Below, in pieces: positions 1-6,603 of a stretch of 8,019 bases of DNA. The stretch comes from Gemmataceae bacterium. GTDB lineage: Bacteria > Planctomycetota > Planctomycetia > Gemmatales > Gemmataceae. Location of the stretch: NCBI GenBank assembly GCA_025056835.1, contig JANWVS010000068.1:1-8019 (forward strand). The letters are read 5' to 3'. Position 1 is the stretch's first letter. Each line of letters starts with the position of its first letter. The position numbers were made by a program, and so were the translations under genes. A model generated the notes under the pieces. The model was not told where the DNA came from and did not search any database. It was given only the letters and a program-made list of their open reading frames with translations.

Positions 1-339
1 GATGCGGCTGCCCCGGCCCGGTCGTGTCGTCACGAGGTCAGCGAGAAAGACGTCCCAATCCCGAGCAGCCCCGGCCGCGCGGCGAATCTTTCGCAGGGCC
101 TTTTTCACCCGGCGATAGACCGGATCCGATAAACACGCACGGAACAGGTCGAGGGCGGCTCGTGCCCGCCGCGTGGCCACGCGCAGCTTGTGGACGTGTT
201 CGACATCGGCAGCAGCATTCCGCAGCGCCGGTTCCAAGGCGTCGCGCACAGCTTCCAGCCGTGTGCCGAGCACTGCCTGCGCCGCATGGTGCAGCCGCGT
301 CCCCGCGGGAAGATCGTGCATCCACTTGCCGTCTGCCAT
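1..339 (-). CDS. CHAD-domain protein, N-terminal part (cut by window edge)
   Basis: The frame stays open from an ATG at 339 to the left edge, giving 113 residues without a stop, so the C-terminal part lies outside the window. The translation has the CHAD (conserved histidine alpha-helical domain) signature. A His/Lys/Arg-rich helix at residues 48-66 contains HVHKLRVATRRARAALDLF, a basic stretch follows at 75-88, and the typical turn GAARDWDVFL is at 90-99. CHAD domains are known to bind inorganic polyphosphate through conserved His and basic residues, and are found alone or fused to CYTH triphosphatase domains. No CYTH domain precedes this one, because CHAD begins almost at the N-terminus. 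Upstream there is a TAAAAT hexamer at 379-384 that could be a -10 element, but no convincing -35 and no clear Shine-Dalgarno. An ATG at residue 7 is an alternative start. The family call is secure; the cellular role (polyphosphate binding) is inferred. Confidence 0.9.
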   Translation of the reverse strand, partial: MADGKWMHDLPAGTRLHHAAQAVLGTRLEAVRDALEPALRNAAADVEHVHKLRVATRRARAALDLFRACLSDPVYRRVKKALRKIRRAAGAARDWDVFLADLVTTRPGRGSRI

Positions 340-718
340 GCTTTTGGTTTGACGATTTTCGGAGTGAAGAGCAAGTGAATTTTACGTGAAGACGCTGACT
401 ACCGTGTAGCCACTTGTGCGCAAACTGGCACCAGGGGTGGTCAGGCCGCGGCCCGGATCTGGTGCCTAAAAGCTAGTGATCCGATCCAGCCCGGAGGTAC
501 GAAGCTGCCGATAAGGAACCGATGCCGCCTGGGACGCAGCCCATGGGAGATGTCGCCGGGTGGTGCCGGACCGCCAGACGGTATAGATTTGCATCAGGAG
601 CGACCAACCCGACTCCGCGGCGACGCCGAAAACCATACGATGACGGCACGTCCTTTGCTCAGGACGGTTGACCTGACTGTCGGCGCGTGGTCGCCACGCC
701 GAGGAACGACACCAACCC
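340..718. other. Gene-poor gap between divergent CHAD and PD40 genes
   Basis: This 379-base stretch separates two divergently read genes and should hold both promoters. On the minus strand TAAAAT (379-384) is a candidate -10 for the CHAD gene. On the plus side TATAGA at 582-587 is a weak -10-like hexamer with no good -35. GAGGAA at 701-706 is the probable ribosome-binding site of the PD40 gene. A minus-strand open frame (466-636, 56 residues from an ATG) is discussed under findings but is not supported well enough to call. I saw no strong hairpin, tandem repeat or RNA family. Confidence 0.6.
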
Positions 719-1561
719 ATGAGATGCACTCTGTTCACGCTCGTTGCGCTCGCTTGGTTTTTGACGGCCGCTCGACCGGGCACGGCGGGTGACGAGATCA
801 AGGCCGTGAATCTTGGCAACCTGAACACCGAAGCGGACGAAAACGACCCCTATGTCTCTCCCAGCGGCTTACTGCTCTTCTATGCCTCCAATCGAGCCGG
901 CACGTGGGACATCTATCGATCGCAGCGCACCAGCGGCGCCACGCCCTTTCCGCCCGGCAAACCTTATCTGGCGCATGCTGAGTACGACGAACGCGCCCCC
1001 TTTTTGTTCCAAAGCAGGGAACTTCATCTTTACTTTGCGAAGAACCCCGTGGTTGACGACAAGCTTAAAGACTTGAAGAACTTCGATATCTTCCGGAAAA
1101 CGGGCGAGCGCCAGCCGCAGCCGATTTTGCACGTCAGCGAGAAACAAGACGAGTTGTGGCCTTGGCTCACCGCGGGGGGCAAGGAATTTTACTTCAGCCG
1201 CAAGCTCAGCGCCGGTTGGACCCTCTTTGTCACCCAAGGCGAACTCCCCGGCCCCGACCAAGCCAAAAAGGTGGGCTTCGAACCAGATTACTGCCATGCC
1301 ACCATCGATCCCAAGGGCCTGACCATGTACCTGCAAGGTCCACTCGATGGGCGCCGGACCGGCATTTATCGTTCGCGGCGAGCGAAAATCGGCGCTCCCT
1401 GGTCGATGCCGGAAGAGGTAACGGCGTTGAATCACCCGGAAGGCAAACTCGGCACCATGTCGCCGTGCCTCGCCGGCGACCGCCTCTACTTTGCCTCCGA
1501 CCGCCCGGGGACCAAGGGGGGCCTCGACCTGTGGTTCGTGCCGTTGGCCCAGATCAAGTGA
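719..1561 (+). CDS. Exported PD40 (TolB-like) beta-propeller protein
   Basis: The product is 280 residues. Residues 1-23 form a signal peptide: an Arg near the start, a hydrophobic core LFTLVALAWFLTA, and a likely cut near GTA/GD. The rest looks like five WD40-like PD40 blades at about 42-68, 90-126, 144-171, 189-218 and 247-275. Typical blade wording is visible: DPYVSPSG then LLFYASNRAGTWDIYRS in the first, and LYFASDRPGTKGGLDLWFV in the last. PD40 repeats occur in TolB and in many planctomycete secreted proteins, usually as protein- or ligand-binding scaffolds. No enzymatic domain, lipobox or membrane anchor is visible, so it is probably periplasmic and of unknown partner. GAGGAA ends 12 bases before the ATG. 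The gene stands alone: it is divergent from the CHAD gene and convergent with the glycosyltransferase gene 61 bases downstream. The fold assignment is firm; the function is unknown. Confidence 0.87.
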   Translation: MRCTLFTLVALAWFLTAARPGTAGDEIKAVNLGNLNTEADENDPYVSPSGLLLFYASNRAGTWDIYRSQRTSGATPFPPGKPYLAHAEYDERAPFLFQSRELHLYFAKNPVVDDKLKDLKNFDIFRKTGERQPQPILHVSEKQDELWPWLTAGGKEFYFSRKLSAGWTLFVTQGELPGPDQAKKVGFEPDYCHATIDPKGLTMYLQGPLDGRRTGIYRSRRAKIGAPWSMPEEVTALNHPEGKLGTMSPCLAGDRLYFASDRPGTKGGLDLWFVPLAQIK

Positions 1562-1622
1562 TCCGCGGGCGACGATGCGCGCGACGACGCGGGGCATTCT
1601 TCGATGGTTCCCTGCTGATGGC

Positions 1623-2411
1623 TCACCGCCAGCACAACAGATCGCGAAGAAATTGGAAGTAATACGACGCTCCCCAGCGGAGCACGCGCAGTTTGCGTTG
1701 ACCGCCGATGCGCGGCGGTTCGCTGCCGGGAATTTCTGTTACCTTCAGACCGCGGCGCGCCGCCCGAGCCGACAGCAACGGTTCCCAACTTATGCGACAG
1801 CGGAAGAGCCACTCGGGTGTTCGGTGCCAGCGATCCTGATCCAGTTCCAGGTCGTGGATCAACTGTTTGCGGTAGGCCCGGAAAATGACCATGGCGTCGG
1901 TGTAGTGGCCGCCGTGCAGCCAGTTGATCGTCTTGGTAAAAAACCAGTTGCCGAAGGCCGTGATCCAATCGTCATCGTCGCTGCGGGCATCACCGAGGTA
2001 CCGGGAGGCGATCACCATGTCGTAGCCTTCGTTCATCTTCGCGACTAGTTGGGGAATCAGCTCCGGGATGCTGTTGCCATCGGGACTGAAGGTCAGGACG
2101 ACATCGCCTTCGATCAACGGCAAGACCTCGCGATAGCCGAATCGAATGCCTGGCTCGCGTTGAACATGGACCTGGTAGCCGTGGGCCAGGGCGTATTCGA
2201 TGGTGCCGTCCGTCGAGCCGCCGTCGAGAATAAGAATCTGATCGACCCAGCGCGGATCGACGCGCGGCATGATGACCCGCATGCCGTCGATTTCGTTGAG
2301 CGTGGGAACCAGCAGAGTGACCCGACAGCGCTGCGGCGCCGCTTGTCCCACAACGCCGGCGGCAGCTGCCGGATCAAGCAGTGCGGTGGATGCAGCGGCC
2401 GAGACGTCCAT
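1623..2411 (-). CDS. Family 2 glycosyltransferase (GT-A fold)
   Basis: The product is 262 residues and is a GT2-type enzyme that would move a sugar from a nucleotide-sugar donor to a lipid or glycan acceptor. The nucleotide-binding strand VTLLVPTLNE is at 31-40 and the donor-binding DGGSTDGT at 63-70. FSPDGN at 108-113 occupies the place of the metal-binding DXD. TDAMVIFRAY at 171-180 matches the late conserved block, and a basic GGQRKLR lies at 237-243. The overall arrangement resembles dolichol-phosphate-mannose-synthase-like and undecaprenyl-phosphate GT2 proteins. No C-terminal membrane helices are visible, so it is likely soluble or peripheral. An Ala-rich 29-residue N-terminal extension precedes the domain. 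A GGAG motif lies 8 bases before the ATG, and a near-consensus promoter overlaps the end of the DUF190 gene 57 bases upstream. It therefore probably has its own transcript despite lying downstream of crcB. Donor and acceptor cannot be read from sequence. Confidence 0.9.
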   Translation of the reverse strand: MDVSAAASTALLDPAAAAGVVGQAAPQRCRVTLLVPTLNEIDGMRVIMPRVDPRWVDQILILDGGSTDGTIEYALAHGYQVHVQREPGIRFGYREVLPLIEGDVVLTFSPDGNSIPELIPQLVAKMNEGYDMVIASRYLGDARSDDDDWITAFGNWFFTKTINWLHGGHYTDAMVIFRAYRKQLIHDLELDQDRWHRTPEWLFRCRISWEPLLSARAARRGLKVTEIPGSEPPRIGGQRKLRVLRWGASYYFQFLRDLLCWR

Positions 2412-2442
2412 GTCGATGGCTCCGTGGCGATCGTGGCCGGCG

Positions 2443-2472
2443 ATTCTAGCCGGGCGCCGCGGCGAGGGTCAA
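2443..2472 (-). promoter_or_regulatory. Probable sigma-70 promoter of the glycosyltransferase gene
   Basis: Read on the minus strand, TTGACC (2467-2472) is followed after 18 bases by TAGAAT (2443-2448). Each hexamer matches the housekeeping consensus at five of six positions. The predicted start near 2436 would leave a short leader of about 25 bases carrying the GGAG ribosome-binding site. The -35 overlaps the stop codon of the DUF190 gene. This is inferred from consensus only. Confidence 0.5.
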
Positions 2473-3245
2473 GCCCGCTCCGCCGGGGCGTGGCCGGGGC
2501 GATAGCGCAAGATCCGCACCGCTTCAATCGTGATTAAGCCCTCGGTCACGGCTTGGTCGAGAAACGGCAGCAAACTCTCGATCTTGGCGGCGCTATCGAC
2601 CAGCTCAATGACGATCGGCAGATCGGTGGACAGGTCGAGCAGCTTGGCGGTGTGGACGCGGCTGTTGGCCCCGAAACCCATCGGTCCGCGCAGCACCGTC
2701 GCGCCGGCAAGACCCAGTTCCTTGGCCTTCAGGACAATGGCGCGATACAGCGGCTGCCCCTCCCAGGTGTCCGATTCGCCGCAGAAGACGCGCAGCAGTT
2801 GTCCTTCTTCACTCATCTTCATGGCGGGAAAGTCCTCGGGCGACGGCAGGGTCGAAAGCGGCGCGACGCGCCCCGGAACATCCCGGCGCATCGCGGCTCG
2901 CTCGGCCGCGATTCGATTCTGGCGGTAAACCAACACATGGGCGCGCTCCAGGGTCGCGATGCCCTCGTGCACGACGGCCGCCACTTCGTCCAAGAACCCG
3001 CCGATGGCCCGCGACTCATCCACGAATTCAATGATGATCGGGACGTGTTCCACGAACGACCACCATTTCGATTCGAGCAGCGTACCCTGCACATCCAGTC
3101 CGAAAATGCCGCGCAACACGGTGGCGCCGGCAAGGTGCTTCGCCTTGGCCCGTTGCACCAGCACATCGGCCAGCGACGACCAACCGTGGCGGTCGGTGTT
3201 GCGCAGGTACAGACGGAGCAGCGTCTGTTCGCCTTCGAGCTTCAC
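2469..3245 (-). CDS. Tandem DUF190 (PII-like) protein of the fluoride operon
   Basis: The product is 258 residues from a GTG start at 3245, which overlaps the crcB stop as GTGA and suggests translational coupling. The frame is open to an ATG at 3275, but residues before VKLEGEQTLLRLYL lie inside crcB and look non-native. Two copies of DUF190 are fused. The first, at 2-108, is divergent, with LAGATVLRGIFGLD. The second, at 143-248, is canonical, with EEGQLLRVFCGESDTWEG, LAGATVLRGPMGFGANSR and LPIVIELVD. A charged linker of about 34 residues joins them. DUF190 proteins are usually single-domain, around 110 residues, adopt a PII-like ferredoxin fold and are often encoded beside crcB. By analogy it may sense a ligand or modulate CrcB, but the biochemical role is not established. 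No membrane segment or signal peptide is seen. The domain assignment is firm; the function is inferred from context. Confidence 0.9.
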   Translation of the reverse strand: MKLEGEQTLLRLYLRNTDRHGWSSLADVLVQRAKAKHLAGATVLRGIFGLDVQGTLLESKWWSFVEHVPIIIEFVDESRAIGGFLDEVAAVVHEGIATLERAHVLVYRQNRIAAERAAMRRDVPGRVAPLSTLPSPEDFPAMKMSEEGQLLRVFCGESDTWEGQPLYRAIVLKAKELGLAGATVLRGPMGFGANSRVHTAKLLDLSTDLPIVIELVDSAAKIESLLPFLDQAVTEGLITIEAVRILRYRPGHAPAERA

Positions 3246-3658
3246 GAGGCCGCCCTCCCGAGGCGGGCCAGCCACACGCCCAGGCGCACGGCCAACAAGC
3301 CCAGAACGACGCTGCCGCCCAAGTAGCCGATGGCTTTGACATGATCGCCGTCATTGAACAGCTGCTGGGCTTCGTACTCGTACGTGGAAAACGTCGTGAA
3401 AGCGCCGGTGAAGCCGACGGCGACGAACAGGCGAAGCTCATCGGCCCGCAACCAGCCGCCGCCGTTGCCGATGATACGGTCGGTCAGCAACGTCGAAAAC
3501 CATCCCAGAAAGAAGCTGCCGACCACGTTGATGAAAAACGTGCCCCAGGGAAAGGCCGTCCCGAAACAGCGGCCGCAGAGTAAACCGACCCCCCAGCGTA
3601 GCAAGGCACCCAAGGCCCCACCAAGGCCGACCAAGACGACGTGGGTCGCGGCATGCAT
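3242..3658 (-). CDS. crcB: CrcB/Fluc fluoride ion channel
   Basis: The product is 138 residues from the chosen ATG at 3658, with four hydrophobic segments, which is the usual size and topology of Fluc channels. They act as antiparallel dimers in the inner membrane and let fluoride leave the cytoplasm. Signature motifs are GGALGALLRW at 13-22, GTFFINVVGSFFLG at 39-52 with the conserved pore Asn at 44, and GFTGAFTTFSTYEYE at 82-96. The last is the broken third helix carrying the central sodium site and the Phe-box. The second Phe-box position is Tyr93 rather than Phe, a variation I believe occurs in other homologues. An in-frame ATG at 3688 would add ten residues, but it has no ribosome-binding site, whereas AGGA lies 6 bases before the ATG at 3658. 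The leader carries a fluoride riboswitch, which independently supports the call. The gene overlaps the DUF190 gene by 4 bases. Confidence 0.95.
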   Translation of the reverse strand: MHAATHVVLVGLGGALGALLRWGVGLLCGRCFGTAFPWGTFFINVVGSFFLGWFSTLLTDRIIGNGGGWLRADELRLFVAVGFTGAFTTFSTYEYEAQQLFNDGDHVKAIGYLGGSVVLGLLAVRLGVWLARLGRAAS

Positions 3659-3729
3659 GGCTTTTCCTTTCGCTCCCCCGACACCCATTCCCGGCTCGTT
3701 CGCCCGGCTGGGGCCATCATGCCTGCGCG

Positions 3730-3757
3730 CCCCTACCCGGCGTTCGCCTGGTAGGAG
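3730..3757 (-). terminator. Hairpin overlapping the riboswitch 3' arm (expression platform)
   Basis: On the minus strand CTCCTACC (3750-3757) can pair with GGTAGGGG (3730-3737), giving eight pairs including one U-G. The intervening 12 bases contain a further GGC/GCC stem closed by a GAAC loop. The 5' arm is the last part of the fluoride aptamer, including the CUCC that forms its pseudoknot, so hairpin and ligand-bound aptamer exclude each other. This is the logic of known fluoride riboswitch terminators. No U-tract follows, so termination here may be factor-assisted or the stem may act otherwise. Confidence 0.55.
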
Positions 3758-3805
3758 TTATCAGCCTTGTGGGTCAAGCCGGTTCCGGCGAACTCCATCG
3801 CCACC
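3750..3805 (-). ncRNA. Fluoride riboswitch (crcB RNA motif)
   Basis: The minus-strand leader of crcB contains the crcB-motif aptamer in about 56 bases. Its 5' part reads GGCGATGGAGTTCGCC: stem P1 is GGCG (3799-3802) with CGCC (3787-3790), closed by the loop AUGGAGUU. Next come the conserved AACC, a short stem GCUUG/CAAGGC with one bulged G, and the hallmark tail GCTGATAACTCCTACC. Loop bases GGAGU (3792-3796) pair with ACUCC (3754-3758) to form the pseudoknot that builds the fluoride/magnesium site. Both the sequence and the covarying pairings match my memory of validated examples. The aptamer ends 91 bases before the crcB ATG, and a promoter-like pair sits immediately upstream. Fluoride binding should switch on crcB and the coupled DUF190 gene. 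The match was made by eye, not by a covariance model. Confidence 0.92.
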
Positions 3806-3815
3806 GTTTATCACA

Positions 3816-3844
3816 ATTATTCGTTTGCGAAGGACCGACGGCAA
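3816..3844 (-). promoter_or_regulatory. Probable promoter of the fluoride riboswitch-crcB-DUF190 unit
   Basis: On the minus strand TTGCCG (3839-3844) and AATAAT (3816-3821) are separated by exactly 17 bases. Initiation would fall near 3809, only a few bases before the first base of the fluoride aptamer, which fits the layout of riboswitch leaders. An overlapping TGTGATAAA could act as an extended -10, but it would start transcription inside the aptamer and is less likely. Confidence 0.5.
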
Positions 3845-4003
3845 CCGCCGTCTTCGCTGCTGGAGCCGCCGCGCGGAAATCGTGGCAGGGACCCCGACGC
3901 CCTTGCGGCAATTTCCTCGTCTTGGTGCCGATATTCACTTGCGGCGGCCGTCTACCTTGGGTACAACAGAGACAGATCGCGAAATCGTTGCGGGGGGTTG
4001 TTC

Positions 4004-5392
4004 ATGCTTACGATTTTCGACCGTGATTCCCGAGCGCATCGCCGGACCTTCTTACGCGTCGGCGGCTTGACGCTCGGCGGCCTGACTTTGGCCGATCTTT
4101 TCGCCGTGCGCGCCGCCCAAGGACGTCGGTTGGTCTCCGACAAATCGGTCATCTTTCTCTTTCTCCACGGCGGTCCCAGCCAGATCGAGACCTTCGACCC
4201 CAAAGATGGTTCGCCGGCAGAGTTTCGCAGCGTCACCGGCTCGGTCCGCACCCGTATTCCCGGCGTGACATTCGGCGGCACCTTCCCCCGTTTGGCCGCC
4301 ATGGCCGACAAGGTTGCAATCGTCCGCAGCTTCGTGCCCGGCGACGGCAACCACGACATCAAGCCAATCGTTGGCCGCGATACCTTTGGCGCCAACCTCG
4401 GGTCCATTTACTCCCGCGTCGCCGGCCGCAATCATCCGGCCACGGGACTGCCGACCAACATCCTGTTGTTTCCCCGGGCTGTCGATCCGAACACGCAACC
4501 AGGCAACATGTCGTTTGGACGCTTTGCCGCCACAGGCACGCTCGGCACCGCCCATGCCCCCTATGACCCCAGCGCCGGCACTAATGCCGTCAACGACATG
4601 CGCCTGCACGTGCCGCTGGCTCGACTCGAGGACCGCCGCCGCTTGCTCGGCCAGCTCGACCAAGTGCAATGGTAGCTGGCAGAGTCGCGGACCCTCGACG
4701 GTCTTGACCGCGTCCGCGAGCAGGCATTGGCCACAGTCCTGGGCGGCGTGGCTGACGCCTTCGACCTCACCAAGGAGGACCCGCGCGTCCTGGAACGTTA
4801 CGATACCTCCACGCTGGTCAAGCCCGAGAACATCGATCGCAGATGGAGAAATTACCAGAACTATGTCGACAACGTCAAGTCGCTGGGCAAGCTGCTCTTG
4901 CTGGCCCGCCGACTGTGCGAACGCGGCGCCGGTTTCGTCACGGTCACGACGAATTTCGTCTGGGACATGCATGCCGACGTCAACAATGCCCCCGTCGGCG
5001 AAGGCATGGGTTACATGGGCGTGCCGCTCGATTGGGCCTTGTCCGCCTTCTTGGCTGATGTCGAAAGTCGCGGCCTGGCGGAAAAAATCCTGCTCGTGGT
5101 CTGCGGCGAAATCGGCCGGACGCCGCGGATCAACCGTGCCGGCGGGCGCGACCATTGGGGCAACCTCGGTGCCTTGCTCCTGGCGGGTGGCGGCCTCAAC
5201 ATGGGACAGGTCATCGGCCGCTCCGACCGCACCGGCGGCGAACCGACCACGCAACCGGTTCGCATCCAAAACCTCATTGCCACCATCCTGCGGACCCTTT
5301 TCGACGTCGGCGAACTCCGCCTCGTGCCGGGTTTACCGCGGGAAATTGCCCAGACGATGACCGCTTGGGAACCGATCCCGGGGTTAATGTAA
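4004..5392 (+). pseudogene. DUF1501 protein gene split by one in-frame amber codon
   Basis: Read through, the frame gives a complete 462-residue DUF1501 protein (alkaline-phosphatase/sulfatase-like fold, abundant in planctomycetes). Codon 224, at 4673-4675, is TAG. A Tat-like leader spans 13-36 (RRTFLRVGGLTLGGLTLADL), followed by FLFLHGGPSQIETFDPK at 51-67 and GDGNHDIKPIVGRD at 113-126. After the stop come FVWDMHADVN at 318-327 and CGEIGRTPRINRAGGRDHWG at 367-386. These are the family's conserved blocks and candidate metal ligands, present on both sides of the stop with no frame shift. The start at 4004 follows a G-rich stretch; longer frames upstream lack family similarity. If translated as is, only 223 residues (4004-4675) result, without the C-terminal ligands; the only nearby restart is a TTG at 4727. 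Possibilities are a recent nonsense mutation, a base-calling error or amber suppression. No usual DUF1549/DUF1553 cytochrome partner is adjacent. The biochemical role of the family is unproven. Confidence 0.85.
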
Positions 5393-5446
5393 CCGCACAA
5401 TTCGCCTGGGGGCGGTTCTTCCTTCCTCCGACCCGACAAACGCTGG

Positions 5447-5485
5447 CGACGGTCCGCCTTGGCCGTCGGAATCCGTGCCGACGGC
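5447..5485. terminator. Alternative hairpins in the convergent DUF1501/HEAT gap
   Basis: Two overlapping inverted repeats lie between the convergent gene ends. CGACGG (5447-5452) can pair with CCGTCG (5463-5468). GCCGTCGG (5462-5469) can pair perfectly with CCGACGGC (5478-5485) across 8 bases. The second is the stronger stem. Neither is followed by a T-tract on either strand, so this is only a possible bidirectional termination or 3'-end-protecting structure. Confidence 0.3.
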
Positions 5486-5601
5486 GCCGTTATGCACTCC
5501 GGCGGTGCGGGTGCCGGTGGCGGTGTCTCTATGGCGGTGTCCCTGCGGCGGCGAAACCCGCCTCGCATGGTATTGGCTGAGATTGGAAGCCGGTCACCGC
5601 C

Positions 5602-6603
5602 TCACTTCAACTTGTCGCGGACTGCCGCGAGTTTGGACAACACATCTTGGCGATGAGCCATGCGGGGGTCTTGCAACGCGGCCTCCAGCGCGGGGAGGGC
5701 GCTTTTGGCATCCTTGCCAATGGCAGCCAAGGCGTCGGCAGCGGCTATGCGGACTGTGCCGGAAGCATCCTGCCGCACCACCTCCGCCAGCACGGGAACG
5801 GCCGATTTGGCGGACGGCCCGAGTTGCCCAAGCCTTTGGGCCGCCGACAGCCGTTCATTCCGATCGGCACTGCGCAGCGCTGTGAGGAGTTCGGGGATCA
5901 TTCCTGGGTGCGGCGGATCAGGAATCAGGTCTCGCTGGGCGACATAATCTCGCAAGCCAAGGCTGACCCGTAAGCGCTGAAGCTTGGCCCGGCCCGCGCG
6001 GAGATCGTCCCGCGTTCCCTTGCTAAGCACCAGAGCGACTCCGTCCTTGCCGGCGCTGAGCGCTTCCAGGGCCGGAATGAGCTTCTCCGGCGGACCAGCG
6101 TGCCATCGGGCCAGCAAGTTCGGGTCGGCATAGATGGCGTACCAGAATTCCCAGTCGCGCGGCGGGCACATCGTCGCGTACCAACAGCCATCAATGTACG
6201 TGTGGCCGAAGTCGCCGTAGGGATCATACTTGCGCGTCAACATCACGGCGGTCTTGCCCGGCTCGGCCCATTGCAGGGCATAGTTCCAATCTTTCTCATT
6301 GGGCCGAACAGGGACGTCACCCGGCCCTCGGTGCGCCGGCGTGCCTTTCAAGTCGAAGATGTGTTTCACGAGTTCTTTAGGATACTTCCCCTTGAGATCG
6401 CGAACTTTCCTATAGATGATGATCCCTCGCTCCTTGTTGACCTTGTCGACACGTAACACTGTGACATACGTCGAATCAACGACAGCCGCGCCGAGGGTGG
6501 AAACGGGGGCCGTAATGTAGGCGTGAGCGATAGTGTTGATGCCCGCGCTGAGACACAGTATGGCGAGCCAAGGCGAACGGACCAAACGCGCTGCGGCTTC
6601 CAT
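5602..6603 (-). CDS. Exported protein with C-terminal HEAT repeats
   Basis: The product is 333 residues. The ATG at 6603 was chosen because AAGGAG lies 7 bases upstream and a signal peptide starts directly there; in-frame sequence further upstream is not protein-like. Residues 1-28 have a hydrophobic core SPWLAILCLSAGINTIA and an AHA/Y cleavage site. Residues about 29-125 form a beta-rich segment (STYVTVLRVDKVNKERGIII, then KTAVMLTRK) that I do not recognise as a named domain. Residues 126-170 are rich in Trp, Tyr and Cys (HTYIDGCWYATMCPPRDWEFWY). The C-terminal third, 234-333, holds about three HEAT repeats of the PBS-lyase/HEAT_2 type, with RLSAAQRLGQLGPSAKSAVPVL and VRIAAADALAAIGKDAKSALPAL. 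HEAT repeats form an alpha-solenoid that binds other proteins. The context gives no partner: the gene is convergent with the DUF1501 gene and divergent from the isomerase gene. Export and the HEAT fold are well supported; the function is unknown. Confidence 0.87.
   Translation of the reverse strand: MEAAARLVRSPWLAILCLSAGINTIAHAYITAPVSTLGAAVVDSTYVTVLRVDKVNKERGIIIYRKVRDLKGKYPKELVKHIFDLKGTPAHRGPGDVPVRPNEKDWNYALQWAEPGKTAVMLTRKYDPYGDFGHTYIDGCWYATMCPPRDWEFWYAIYADPNLLARWHAGPPEKLIPALEALSAGKDGVALVLSKGTRDDLRAGRAKLQRLRVSLGLRDYVAQRDLIPDPPHPGMIPELLTALRSADRNERLSAAQRLGQLGPSAKSAVPVLAEVVRQDASGTVRIAAADALAAIGKDAKSALPALEAALQDPRMAHRQDVLSKLAAVRDKLK

Noticed and set aside
869..1597. 242-codon minus-strand open frame opposite the PD40 gene
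   Set aside because: The plus strand shows a signal peptide and five PD40 blades; the opposite frame shows no domain and is a GC-driven shadow.
1562..1622. Intrinsic terminator between the PD40 and glycosyltransferase genes
   Set aside because: Only a 5-base CCGCG/CGCGG pairing with a long loop and no T-tract is visible, which is too weak in GC-rich DNA.
2553..3326. 257-codon plus-strand open frame opposite the DUF190 and crcB genes
   Set aside because: Antisense shadow: the minus strand encodes clear DUF190 and Fluc motifs with coupled start and stop.
3659..3688. Ten-residue longer form of CrcB starting at 3688
   Set aside because: There is no ribosome-binding site before that ATG, whereas AGGA is well placed before the ATG at 3658, where Fluc similarity begins.
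4052..5269. 405-codon open frame on the minus strand opposite the DUF1501 gene
   Set aside because: It is the antisense shadow of a high-GC gene. The plus-strand translation carries all conserved DUF1501 blocks, while the antisense translation has no recognisable family.
4676..5392. A separate second gene after the DUF1501 stop codon
   Set aside because: It continues the same frame and the same family alignment, and only a TTG is available as an early start, so it is the 3' half of the split gene.
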